From: Streptomyces barringtoniae
GTDB taxonomy: Bacteria > Actinomycetota > Actinomycetes > Streptomycetales > Streptomycetaceae
Direction: 5' to 3'
NCBI RefSeq assembly: GCF_020819595.1
Contig: NZ_JAJHNP010000003.1
Coordinates: 434,001-498,000 of the forward strand
Length of the DNA: 64,000 nucleotides
Below are positions 45,273-53,258 of the stretch, one piece after another. The position numbers and the translations under genes are program-made. Below the pieces are notes generated by a model. It did not search any database. It had not been told where the DNA came from and worked only from the letters and a program-made list of their open reading frames with translations. Numbering within the stretch: position 1 is the first letter of the stretch; each line of letters begins with the position of its first letter.

Positions 45273-45295
45273 GAGACTCGTCCGGGTGCTACGTT
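45267..45295 (+). promoter_or_regulatory. Leaderless promoter candidate for the TetR gene
   Basis: TGTCAC, 17 bases, TACGTT, then seven bases to ATG 45303. The -35 lies inside the operator candidate, fitting autorepression. Confidence 0.45.
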
Positions 45296-45302
45296 CCCCT
45301 CC

Positions 45303-46049
45303 ATGAGCTCCAGCAGCGCGGCGCCGGCCGCGAAGCCGCCGATGCGCGACGCCCTGGTCGCGGCGGCCTTCCAGCTCTTCCTGGAACGCGGGTACGAGCA
45401 GACCACGGTGGACGACATCGTGGCCCTGGCCGGGGTCGGCCGGCGTTCGTTCTTCCGCTACTTCCCCTCCAAGGAGGACGTGGTCTTCCCCGACCACGAG
45501 CGCTGCCTGGCCGACATGACAGCCTTCCTCGCCGCGAGCGACGCGGAACACGATCCGGTGCGCAGGGTGTGCGACGCGGCCCGGCTGGTGCTGGGGATGT
45601 ACGCGGAGAACCCGACGTTCTCCGTGCAGCGCTACCGCCTCACGAAGCAGGTGCCGGGCCTTCGGGCGTACGAGCTGTCGGTGGTGTGGCGCTACGAGCG
45701 TGCGCTCGCCGAGTACCTGCGCGGGCGGTTCGCGGGCCGGCCCGACGGGACGCTGCAGGCGGATGTCATCGCGGCCGCGGTGGTCGCCGCGCACAACAAC
45801 GCCCTGCGCTCCTGGCTGCGTTCGGACGGCCTCGGCGACGCGGGAGCGGCCGTGGACCATGCGCTGGGGTACGTACAGCGGGCGTTCGGGCACGCGACCG
45901 AGCGCGCCGCGGCACCGGCTCCGATCGGTCCGCTGCCGGCCGGCGAGGCGGCGGGCCGTTCCGACGACGTGGTGGTGCTGGTCTCCCGTAGGGACGCCCC
46001 GATGTGGCGGGTGGTGCAGGAGCTGGAGGCCGCGCTCGGACGCGCCTGA
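45303..46049 (+). CDS. TetR-family transcriptional regulator
   Basis: 248 residues. N-terminal TetR HTH (RDALVAAAFQLFLERGYEQT, TVDDIVALAGVGRRSFFRYF, PSKEDVVF) and an all-helical ligand domain (about 75-215) with a Pro/Ala-rich tail. No ribosome site is seen; the -10-like TACGTT seven bases before ATG supports leaderless translation. Near-identical operator-like sites occur at its own promoter (45259-45272) and at that of the DUF35 gene (46093-46106), so it probably represses itself and that gene. Ligand unknown; an acyl-CoA is plausible given DUF35 proteins. Confidence 0.92.
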   Translation: MSSSSAAPAAKPPMRDALVAAAFQLFLERGYEQTTVDDIVALAGVGRRSFFRYFPSKEDVVFPDHERCLADMTAFLAASDAEHDPVRRVCDAARLVLGMYAENPTFSVQRYRLTKQVPGLRAYELSVVWRYERALAEYLRGRFAGRPDGTLQADVIAAAVVAAHNNALRSWLRSDGLGDAGAAVDHALGYVQRAFGHATERAAAPAPIGPLPAGEAAGRSDDVVVLVSRRDAPMWRVVQELEAALGRA

Positions 46050-46092
46050 CAGACCACCCTCCGCCAATTGGGGGTACGCAGTGCCTTTACGG

Positions 46093-46106
46093 GTGACACT
46101 GAGTGC
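46093..46106. promoter_or_regulatory. TetR operator candidate at the DUF35 promoter
   Basis: GTGACACTGAGTGC is the reverse complement of 45259-45272 at 13 of 14 positions. It lies just upstream of a -10-like CATACT (46107-46112), where bound repressor would block polymerase. Confidence 0.6.
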
Positions 46107-46208
46107 CATACTCTGTCGGCGTGCACGGTGGCACGGCCGCCGCGCACGCGTGTGCCCGGTGCGCGCCGGACACGCGGGATTCCGGCCGAGCGCAGGGAGT
46201 TGACCAGC

Positions 46209-46631
46209 GTGTACCACCACCACTCAGCAAACGCCTCGCATCCGGCGGCCGGTTCCGCGGCGGGTGTTCTCGACCCCGTCTCCGCGGACTCCAGGGACGC
46301 CATCCTCTTCCAGCGCTGCACCTGGTGCGGCACCGCGATGTACCACCGGCTGCTGTGTCCGGTGTGCCAGGGCAGCGAGCTGCGCACCGAGCGCAGCGAG
46401 GGTGTCGGGACGGTCCGGCACTCCACCGTCGTGCACCGCAACACGCCGGCCGCGCGCAATGTCTCGCTGATCGAGATGGCTGAGGGGTTCGTCGTGCGGG
46501 GCCGGGTCATGGGCCCGCCGGTCGGCATTCACAGCGGCGACCGGGTCCGGCTGTCCACCGCCAAGGACCCGGTGCGGGGCGAGCCGGTCTTCCAGCTGCT
46601 GGACGAGCCGTACCGGGGCGCCTGGACCTGA
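46209..46631 (+). CDS. DUF35 / OB-fold zinc-ribbon protein
   Basis: 140 residues from GTG 46209, preceded by AGGGAG. A rubredoxin-like zinc ribbon with two CxxC pairs (FQRCTWCGTAMYHRLLCPVC) leads to an OB-fold (EGVGTVRHSTVVHRNTPAAR, VVRGRVMGPPVGIHSGDRVR). DUF35 proteins partner with thiolase-like or hydratase enzymes and bind acyl-CoA; here no thiolase gene is adjacent. The ~95-base 5' leader follows a TetR-controlled promoter candidate. Confidence 0.87.
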   Translation: MYHHHSANASHPAAGSAAGVLDPVSADSRDAILFQRCTWCGTAMYHRLLCPVCQGSELRTERSEGVGTVRHSTVVHRNTPAARNVSLIEMAEGFVVRGRVMGPPVGIHSGDRVRLSTAKDPVRGEPVFQLLDEPYRGAWT

Positions 46632-46690
46632 CGGCACCGCAGACCCGTACGCCGCCGGCGCGCCGGGACAGGGCTCGTTCCGGCCGGCCC

Positions 46691-47077
46691 TCACTCCGTG
46701 AGGGTCACCCGGATGCCGACGGTTCCGTCCAGCCCGCGCCGCAGCCGGCTGCCCAGCAGGGTGAGGCGGCCGACGATGCCGTACTTGCGGGCGATGAGGT
46801 CGCGGTAGCGGGCGGTGGTGGCCGCGTCGGTGATCTCCGCGGTGGCCGGCAACTGGTCGCCGGTGGGGTTGCCGCGCAGGTCACAGGGGCCGACGAGGAC
46901 ATCGGCGCGACGGCGGATCCGCTTGACCTTGAAGCTGTCGGCGGCCGTCCAGACACCGAGGGCGTCGCCGTCCCGTACCACCCACACCGGCGTGGCGACC
47001 GGCGTTCCGTTCCTGCGATGGCTGGTCACCAGCAGGTACTTGCCGGAGCCGAGCCGGTCCAGCCGCGTTTCGTCCAT
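46691..47077 (-). CDS. PPOX-class F420-dependent oxidoreductase-like protein
   Basis: 128 residues, a single split beta-barrel: GSGKYLLVTSHRRNGTPVAT, PVWVVRDGDALGVWTAADSF, KVKRIRRRADVLVGPCDLRG. This matches the actinobacterial PPOX/FDOR group binding F420 or flavin. The ATG at 47077 has a -10-like TACACT seven bases upstream and no ribosome site, suggesting a leaderless mRNA. Substrate unknown. Confidence 0.85.
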   Translation of the reverse strand: MDETRLDRLGSGKYLLVTSHRRNGTPVATPVWVVRDGDALGVWTAADSFKVKRIRRRADVLVGPCDLRGNPTGDQLPATAEITDAATTARYRDLIARKYGIVGRLTLLGSRLRRGLDGTVGIRVTLTE

Positions 47078-47120
47078 GCAGGGCAGTGTAGGAGGCCGCC
47101 GGTTCCCGCGACCCGCGCGG

Positions 47121-48299
47121 TCATGCCAGGGCGGCGGCCATGCGCCGTACCCCCTCGATGAGGATGCCGGGCGAGGTCGCCAGGTTCAGCCGTACGTGTC
47201 CCGCGCCGCCGGTGCCGAAGGGCAGACCCGAGCTGAGGGCGACCCGGCCGCGGTCGAGGAAGACCTGGGCGGGGTCGTCGCCGAGGCCGAGGGCGCGGCA
47301 GTCGAGCCAGGCGAGATAGGTGGCCTCGGCGGGGTGCAGGCGGATCGCGGGCAGGTGCTCGGCGAGCAGGCCGGCGAGCAGGCTCCGGTTGGCCTCCAGC
47401 CCGGCCAGCAGGGCGTCCAGCCAGCCGGTGGCCTCGCGCAGGGCGGCCGTGTGGGCGATGACGCCGAGGTGGCTCGGGCCGTGGCTGACCTCCTCGGGCA
47501 GCCGGTCGAGGTCGGTGCCGGCCTTGGGTCCGGCGAGGGCGAGGGCGGCTTTGAGGCCGGCCAGGTTCCAGCCCTTGGAGGCCGACATCAGCGACAGGCC
47601 GCGTTCGGCGCCGGGCACGCTCAGGTACGGCACGAAGGTGGCGCCGGGGGCGACGAGCGGGGCGTGGATCTCGTCCGCGACGACCCGGACGCCGTACCGC
47701 TCGGCGAGGGCGGCGACGGTGGCCAGTTCGCCGGCGGTGTGCACGGTGCCGGTGGGGTTGTGCGGGCTGCACAGCAGGAAGGCGGCGCGGCCGGTCCCGG
47801 CGGTCGCCGCCCGGAACGCCTCCTCCAGGCCGGCCGGGTCGATGCGCAGGTCGGCGCCGAGCGGGGCCTCGACCACCCGGCGGTCCATGTGCGTGACGAA
47901 CTGGAAGAACGGCGGATACACCGGCGGGTTGACGATCACCGGGTCGCCCGGCCCGGTGACCAGTTTGATCATCTCGACCACGCCGAGCATCACGTCCGGA
48001 ACGATCGCGGTGCGCTCGACGGCGATCCCGTCCCAGTTCCAGCGTTCGGCGGCGAACGCGGCCAGCGCCTCGGCGTAGGCGGTGCCGGCGGGGTAGCCGG
48101 TGTCGCCGAGGGCGAGCGCGTCGGTCACGGCGCGGACGACGGGTCCGGCGAGGGGTACGTCCATCTCGGCCACCCACAGCGGCAGCACGTCCTCGGGGTA
48201 GGTACGCCACTTCATGCTCGTACGGCGGCGCAGCTGCTCCAGGCCGAGGGCTTGCAGCGGGTCGGGTTCGCCCGGAGTGGCGTGCGGGATGCTCGTCAT
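47121..48299 (-). CDS. MalY/PatB-type PLP aminotransferase or C-S lyase
   Basis: 392 residues, fold-type I PLP enzyme. The MalY/PatB opening is present ([27 protein letters not shown]), PLP lysine in [12 protein letters not shown], plus [11 protein letters not shown] and [11 protein letters not shown]. Such enzymes are mostly cystathionine beta-lyases or related C-S lyases, some transaminases. ATG 48299 has no strong ribosome site; GTG 48308 is three codons upstream. Divergent from the methyltransferase gene. Confidence 0.9.
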   Translation of the reverse strand: MTSIPHATPGEPDPLQALGLEQLRRRTSMKWRTYPEDVLPLWVAEMDVPLAGPVVRAVTDALALGDTGYPAGTAYAEALAAFAAERWNWDGIAVERTAIVPDVMLGVVEMIKLVTGPGDPVIVNPPVYPPFFQFVTHMDRRVVEAPLGADLRIDPAGLEEAFRAATAGTGRAAFLLCSPHNPTGTVHTAGELATVAALAERYGVRVVADEIHAPLVAPGATFVPYLSVPGAERGLSLMSASKGWNLAGLKAALALAGPKAGTDLDRLPEEVSHGPSHLGVIAHTAALREATGWLDALLAGLEANRSLLAGLLAEHLPAIRLHPAEATYLAWLDCRALGLGDDPAQVFLDRGRVALSSGLPFGTGGAGHVRLNLATSPGILIEGVRRMAAALA

Positions 48300-48444
48300 G
48301 GCGCTCACGATAGGAGCCCGTGCGGGGCGCGGGAACGACCGGAACACCCGGGACGCGAGCGGAGATCAACTCGTGCGTCTAGATTGCGTCTTGAACGGTG
48401 TACCCCTCGTCCGGCAACTCATCCGTACCCAGGAGCTGACCCAC

Positions 48445-49275
48445 GTGACCGACAACCCGGCAGCCACCGACGACGTGGCCGTGTCGCTGCGTGCCCGCAT
48501 CAACACCAGCCAGCCGCACACCGCCCGGATCTGGAACTACTGGCTCGGCGGCAAGGACAACTACGAGGTCGACCGCGCGGCCGGCGACCAGATACGCCAG
48601 CTGCATCCCGGCATCGGGGAGTACGCGCGCGCCGACCGGCTGTTCCTCGGCCGTGCGGTGCGGCACCTGGTCGGCGAGGTGGGCATCCGGCAGTTCCTGG
48701 ACATCGGCACCGGGCTGCCCACCGCGGACAACACGCACGAGGTCGCCCAGCGGATCGCGCCTGAGGCGCGGATCGTGTACGTCGACAACGACCCGCTGGT
48801 CCTCGCGCACGCGCGTGCCCTGCTCACGAGCACCCCCGAGGGTCGTACCGACTATCTGGACGAGGACCTGCGCAATGTCGACGCGATCCTCGAACACGCG
48901 GCCAAGACACTGGACTTCAGCGAGCCGGTGGCACTGATGCTGCTCGGCGTGGTCATCTTCATCGGCGAGGACGAGGACCCGTACGGCCTGGTGCGGCGGT
49001 TGACGGACCGGTTGCCGGCCGGCAGCCACCTGGTGCTCTCGCACACCGTCACCCACCCGGCGATGCCGGACGTGGACGAGGCGGTGAAGTTCTGGAACGA
49101 ACACGGCACCCCGAAGCTGACCCAGCGCACTCCCGAGGACGTGACCCGGTTCTTCGACGGCCTGGAGCTGCTGGAGCCCGGGGTGGTGTCCTGCTCGCGC
49201 TGGCGCCCGGAGGACGATCACGGCGGCGAGCCGGAGGAGGTCGCGATGTTCGGCGGGGTGGCCCGCAAGGGCTGA
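48445..49275 (+). CDS. DUF574-family SAM-dependent methyltransferase
   Basis: 276 residues from GTG 48445, preceded by AGGAG. It belongs to the S-adenosyl methyltransferase family PF04672, very numerous in Streptomyces: HTARIWNYWLGGKDNYEVDR, QFLDIGTGLPTADNTHEVAQ (SAM site), ARIVYVDNDPLVLAHARALL and PVALMLLGVVIFIGED. Substrates of this family are largely unknown. The gene is followed by the 49366-50045 minisatellite. Confidence 0.92.
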   Translation: MTDNPAATDDVAVSLRARINTSQPHTARIWNYWLGGKDNYEVDRAAGDQIRQLHPGIGEYARADRLFLGRAVRHLVGEVGIRQFLDIGTGLPTADNTHEVAQRIAPEARIVYVDNDPLVLAHARALLTSTPEGRTDYLDEDLRNVDAILEHAAKTLDFSEPVALMLLGVVIFIGEDEDPYGLVRRLTDRLPAGSHLVLSHTVTHPAMPDVDEAVKFWNEHGTPKLTQRTPEDVTRFFDGLELLEPGVVSCSRWRPEDDHGGEPEEVAMFGGVARKG

Positions 49276-49365
49276 GCCCGGGTGGGGGCTCTGCAGGATC
49301 CCTGCGGCCTGTGCGTGGCTTCGGTGGGATCGCTCTGACCGGTGTGGGGCTTTCGGGGGTCGTTC

Positions 49366-50045
49366 CTGCCCTTGCTCGGCTCTCGCGGGCCCCCTCCCAC
49401 GGCGCTCGGCTCTCGCAGGACCCCACCCACCACACTCCGCCCTCGCCGGGCCCCTCCCACCACGCTCGGCCCTCGCGGGACCCCTGCCGCGACGCTCGGC
49501 TCTCGCCGGGACCTTTCGCCACGCTCGGCTCTCGCGGACCCCCTCCCACCGCGCTCCGCTCCCGCCGGGTCCCTCCCACCACGCTCCACCCTCGCCGGGA
49601 CCTTCCGCCACACTCCGCCCTCGCGGGACCCCACCACCACGCTCCGCTCCCGCAGGACCCCACCCACCACACTCCGCCCTCGCCGGGCCCCCACCACCAC
49701 GCTCCGCTCCCGCAGGACCCCACCCACCACACTCCGCCCTCGCCGGGCCCCTCCCACCACGCTCGGCCCTCGCGGGACCCCTCCCACCACGCTCGGCTCT
49801 CGCCGGGACCTTTCGCCACGCTCGGCTCTCGCGGACCCCCTCCCACCGCGCTCCGCTCCCGCCGGGTCCCTCCCACCACGCTCCACCCTCGCCGGGGCCT
49901 TCCGCCACACTCGGCCCTCGCGGGACCCCACCACCACGCTCCGCTCCCGCAGGACCCCACCCACCACACTCCGCCCTCGCCGGGCCCCTCCGCCACACTC
50001 CACCCTCGCCGGGCCCTCCCACCCCGCTCGGCTTTCGCGGGGCCG
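49366..50045. repeat. Nested minisatellite: ~30-bp units within a 297-bp tandem repeat
   Basis: About 23 degenerate 30-bp units of the type CACGCTCGGCTCTCGCGG plus a C-rich half. A higher-order period of 297 bases is clear: 49414 aligns with 49711, 49501 with 49798 and 49651 with 49948, with few differences. The 901-base gap 49276-50176 otherwise has no supported gene; stop-free frames on both strands come from composition. Confidence 0.92.
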
Positions 50046-50176
50046 GTGGCGGGGATCCCGTCGCCGCTGAACGCCGGGGCCGTGGGCCGCGTATGGAGGT
50101 GCGGGCCCTCGACGACCCGAGGGCTCCGCGCCGCCGGCACGGCGGCGCGTGTCCGGTTCGGTTTCGGGAGCCCTGC

Positions 50177-51571
50177 ATGCGGCACGCACGACGACGGATC
50201 GTCAGGCGGGTGACGCGCCTGGCGGCGGTCGGCGGACTCCTCCTGGGCGGCGCGATGGTCGCCCAGGCGGCCATGGCGAGCGAGACACCCCCCGCCGCCG
50301 CCAGACCGCTCGCCTCCCCATCCGGCGCGGCCGGCGCCGGGGACGCCGGGGCGGCACTGGTGGCGCGGCTCGGCACGGCACGGACGGCGGGCGAGTGGAT
50401 CGGCGCCGACGGGCGGCCCGTCGTGGCGGTGACCGACGAGGCGGCGGCGCAGGAGGTGCAGCGCGCGGGCGCCGAGGCGAAGGTCGTGTCGCACAGCATG
50501 AACGAGCTCAAGTCGGCCACGGCCACGCTGCGTTCGGCACCGCGTGTGGCGGGCACCGCGTGGGCGGTGGACTACCGGACCAACCGGGTCGTGGTCAGCG
50601 CGGACAGCACGGTGTCCGCGGGCGACTGGTCCAGGATGAGCCAAGTGGCCGCGAAGGCGGGGAGCTTCGTGCGGATGGAGCGCGCGAAGGGCACGTTCAC
50701 CACGCGGCTGAACGGCGCCCAGCCGATCCTGTCGACCGGTGGCCGCTGCTCGGCCGGGTTCAACGTGACCAACGGGCAGAGCGACTTCATTCTCACCGCC
50801 GGTCACTGCGGTCCTGCGGGATCCACCTGGTTCGCCGACAACCAGGGGAATCAGCAGCTCGGCCGGACGGTGGCCAGCACCTTCCCCGGCAACGACTTCT
50901 CGCTCGTGCAGTACGCCTCCGGCAGGGCCGGTGACGGCGCCGACGTCGTCGCGATCGGCGGTGGCAACGGGGTGCGGATCACGGGGCTCGCGGATGCGGC
51001 GGTGGGTCAGCGGGTGTTCCGCAGCGGCAGCACCAGCGGACTGCACGACGGGACCGTCACCGCGCTCGACGCGACCGTCAACTACCCCGAGGGGACGGTC
51101 ACCGGGCTGATTCAGACCAATGTGTGTGCCGAACCGGGGGACAGTGGCGGGCCGCTGTTCTCCGACGGGATCGCGCTCGGGGTGACCTCGGGCGGCAGCG
51201 GTGACTGCACGACGGGCGGGACGACGTTCTTCCAGCCGTTGACGCGTGCGCTTTCGGCGCTGAACGTGAAGCTGATCGTGTCGGCGCAGAACGCCGGTGG
51301 CACGGCCCGGAGCGCGGCCCCCTCCCCCGCGCCGTCCGCCTCGGCGGCGCAGGGCGCGGTGGCGCCGAGCGCGGCCTCGCCGGGTTCCGCGGCGCCGGTC
51401 ACAGGTACGCAGGGCCAGACGCTGCTGGCACGGCTGACGGACACCCGGAACATCGGTCCCGGGCTGCTGGTCATCGCGGGCAGCCTGATCGCGCTGGTCG
51501 CGACCCGCTACATCCGGGCCGAACAGGACCGCAAGGCCTATCAGCGGCACTACTCGGCGACCTGGGGCTGA
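50177..51571 (+). CDS. Membrane-anchored S1 (streptogrisin-like) serine protease
   Basis: 464 residues. Signal peptide (LAAVGGLLLGGAMVAQAAMA), a propeptide-like region (about 45-170), then a chymotrypsin-like domain with His in LTAGHCG (near 209), Asp in NDFSLVQ (near 240) and Ser in EPGDSGGPLF (near 322), plus disulfide cysteines in STGGRCSAGF. After a Ser/Ala/Pro-rich linker there is a C-terminal helix (GPGLLVIAGSLIALVATRYI, about 428-447) and a basic tail, so the enzyme is probably fixed to the outer membrane face; streptogrisins are normally released. ATG 50177 follows GGGAG. Confidence 0.9.
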   Translation: MRHARRRIVRRVTRLAAVGGLLLGGAMVAQAAMASETPPAAARPLASPSGAAGAGDAGAALVARLGTARTAGEWIGADGRPVVAVTDEAAAQEVQRAGAEAKVVSHSMNELKSATATLRSAPRVAGTAWAVDYRTNRVVVSADSTVSAGDWSRMSQVAAKAGSFVRMERAKGTFTTRLNGAQPILSTGGRCSAGFNVTNGQSDFILTAGHCGPAGSTWFADNQGNQQLGRTVASTFPGNDFSLVQYASGRAGDGADVVAIGGGNGVRITGLADAAVGQRVFRSGSTSGLHDGTVTALDATVNYPEGTVTGLIQTNVCAEPGDSGGPLFSDGIALGVTSGGSGDCTTGGTTFFQPLTRALSALNVKLIVSAQNAGGTARSAAPSPAPSASAAQGAVAPSAASPGSAAPVTGTQGQTLLARLTDTRNIGPGLLVIAGSLIALVATRYIRAEQDRKAYQRHYSATWG

Positions 51572-51640
51572 GGCGGTCGACCGGCTGACGGTGGTCGACG
51601 AGCCGGCGCGGGCGACGAGCCGGCGCCGGCGACATGCGAA

Positions 51641-51666
51641 GGGCACCCGTGCGCTCACGGGTGCCC
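51641..51666. terminator. Bidirectional hairpin terminator
   Basis: GGGCACCCGTG and CACGGGTGCCC form a perfect 11-bp stem with a 4-base loop between the convergent protease gene and the 51698 gene. Confidence 0.75.
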
Positions 51667-51697
51667 TGGAGGTTCGGCGCGGTCCGCGCGAGGTGGG

Positions 51698-51871
51698 TCA
51701 GGCCGCTCGCCGCGAGCGCGGGGTCACGGCGGCCCACTCCATCACGAGGCGCTGGTACTCCGCGCGCTGCTCGGTGGTCAGTGTCCCGCCCGACCGGCGC
51801 CACAGGGCCCTGATCTCCTCGTTGACCTCCGCGGCCGAGCGCTCGGGGGCGGCTTCAACAGTGGTGGACAT
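51698..51871 (-). CDS. Small conserved hypothetical protein (57 aa)
   Basis: An acidic helical N-terminus followed by EEIRALWRRSGGTLTTEQRA and YQRLVMEWAAV. The aromatic/basic pattern recalls small actinobacterial proteins of unknown role. ATG 51871 is used; ATG 51880 is three codons upstream and neither has a strong ribosome site. An AT-rich promoter-like patch lies at about 51880-51960. Confidence 0.6.
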   Translation of the reverse strand: MSTTVEAAPERSAAEVNEEIRALWRRSGGTLTTEQRAEYQRLVMEWAAVTPRSRRAA

Positions 51872-51982
51872 GCTGTGAAGCATATGCCGATCGAAGTGAA
51901 GGCGCTGTGAGTAAGTACACTCGATACGGACATTATGGACGTGGTACTCATCACGTCGATGTGTCAAGCGTGGGGCGGGAGT

Positions 51983-53131
51983 TCACACCGGGCCCTCACC
52001 CAGTACCAGCACCTGGATCGCCAGTACCGCAGCACCTCGCGCCCAGTCGTGGAAGTCGGACACCTTCGTCTCCACACCGACCGGGTCGGCCAGCGGATGC
52101 CGGTGGGTCTCGATCGTCTCGCGGACCGTGTTCCCGGCCACATCCATCAGGCCGACGCCCTCTCCGGCGAGCAGGATCTTCTGCGGCATCGCGAAGTTGG
52201 AGATCTGTGCGAGCAGGGTGCCGAGGGCCCGGGCGGCCTCGTCGATCACCCGGGAGGCCATGGGCTCGCCCGCTGCGGCGCCGGCGAGGATCTCCTCGTA
52301 GGTGGTGTCACGGCCCGTGGCGGCGCGGATCTGGTACTCGATGCTGGGGATGGTGAGCAGCGATACGGCGCTGCCGCGTGCGCCGTCCGGGGTGAGCGGG
52401 CCGTTCGGGTCGATGATCCAGTGGCGCCCGAAGCCGCGGCCGTCCTCCGCGAACGGCACGCGCCTGCCGCCGAGCACCAGCCCGTAGCCGATGCCGGCGC
52501 CGATGGTGAGGACGGCGAAGCGGTCGAGTCCGCGGCCCGCACCGAACCAGGTCTCGGCCTCGACCAGGGCGGCCACGTCGTTCTCCACGACCACCGGCAG
52601 CCCGGTGCGCTCCCGGACCAGCGCGGCGAGCGGCACGTCCCGCCAGCCGAGGAACGGCGACTCGGCGACCACCGCGCGCTCGCGCACCAGGCCGCCCGCG
52701 CCGATGCCGATGCCCGCGGGGGCGGGACTGCCCTCGGCCAGGGCGGTTGCCATCTCCGAGACCAGTGCGGCGACGGCTTCGGGGTCGTGCGTGGTGAGCG
52801 GCCGGTCGAGTCTTGCGGTCACCTCACTGCGCAGGGTGGTGACGACGCCGTAGACCATGTCTCCGGTGATCTTGAAGCCGAGGAAGGAGCGGGCGTCGGC
52901 CACGACGTCGAGCGGCTGTGACGGACGGCCCTGACGCGCCTGGGCCGGGCCGGCCGCCTCGGGGGCCTCGGTCAGCAGCCCGGACTCCAGCAGCGGCTTG
53001 GTCAGCCGGGTGAGACTGCCCTGGGAGAGGCCTAGGCGCCGGGCCAGCTCGGTGCGGGACAGCGGCCCGTGCACGAGCACCTCGATCGCCACGGAGCGCT
53101 CCGCGGGGCTCAGCGGCAGCCAGCCGGTCAT
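51983..53131 (-). CDS. ROK-family transcriptional regulator without the zinc cysteines
   Basis: About 382 residues. N-terminal MarR-like HTH (SRTELARRLGLSQGSLTRLT, then KPLLESGLLTE) and a ROK sugar-kinase-like domain (GIGIGAGGLVRERAVVAESP, VVVENDVAALVEAETWFGAG, VLTIGAGIGYGLVLGGR). The usual ROK zinc motif C-x-C-G-x-x-G-C is replaced by LTPDGARGSAVS, so the Cys ligands are absent. ATG 53131 follows GGAAGG; ATG 53182 would add 17 residues. Divergent from a Gfo/Idh/MocA gene, its likely target. Confidence 0.9.
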   Translation of the reverse strand: MTGWLPLSPAERSVAIEVLVHGPLSRTELARRLGLSQGSLTRLTKPLLESGLLTEAPEAAGPAQARQGRPSQPLDVVADARSFLGFKITGDMVYGVVTTLRSEVTARLDRPLTTHDPEAVAALVSEMATALAEGSPAPAGIGIGAGGLVRERAVVAESPFLGWRDVPLAALVRERTGLPVVVENDVAALVEAETWFGAGRGLDRFAVLTIGAGIGYGLVLGGRRVPFAEDGRGFGRHWIIDPNGPLTPDGARGSAVSLLTIPSIEYQIRAATGRDTTYEEILAGAAAGEPMASRVIDEAARALGTLLAQISNFAMPQKILLAGEGVGLMDVAGNTVRETIETHRHPLADPVGVETKVSDFHDWARGAAVLAIQVLVLGEGPV

Positions 53132-53221
53132 GGGGCCCGACCCTTCCTTTTCTTCCGGCACAGAAGCAAGCAGGCTCACCATACTGGGCGAATAGCACCG
53201 GGAGAAGCTTCAGACCACCCC

Positions 53222-53247
53222 TTGACGGTCACATTCTTCCGCGTCAA
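53222..53247. promoter_or_regulatory. Dyad TTGACG-N14-CGTCAA between ROK and oxidoreductase genes
   Basis: Perfect 6-bp arms. The left arm could also be a -35 hexamer. It lies 12 bases before ATG 53259 in the divergent promoter region; candidate ROK operator. Confidence 0.45.
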
Positions 53248-53258
53248 AAGTAATCGGC

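Noticed and set aside
49366..50045. CRISPR array
   Set aside because: Units are contiguous and degenerate with no unique spacers, and no cas genes are present.
49049..51658. Long minus-strand and plus-strand open frames over 49.2-50.2 kb that could encode repeat proteins
   Set aside because: Stop-free frames occur in several phases and both strands, as expected for a GC-rich minisatellite; translations are Arg/Gly/Trp or Pro/Arg rubbish without a start signal.
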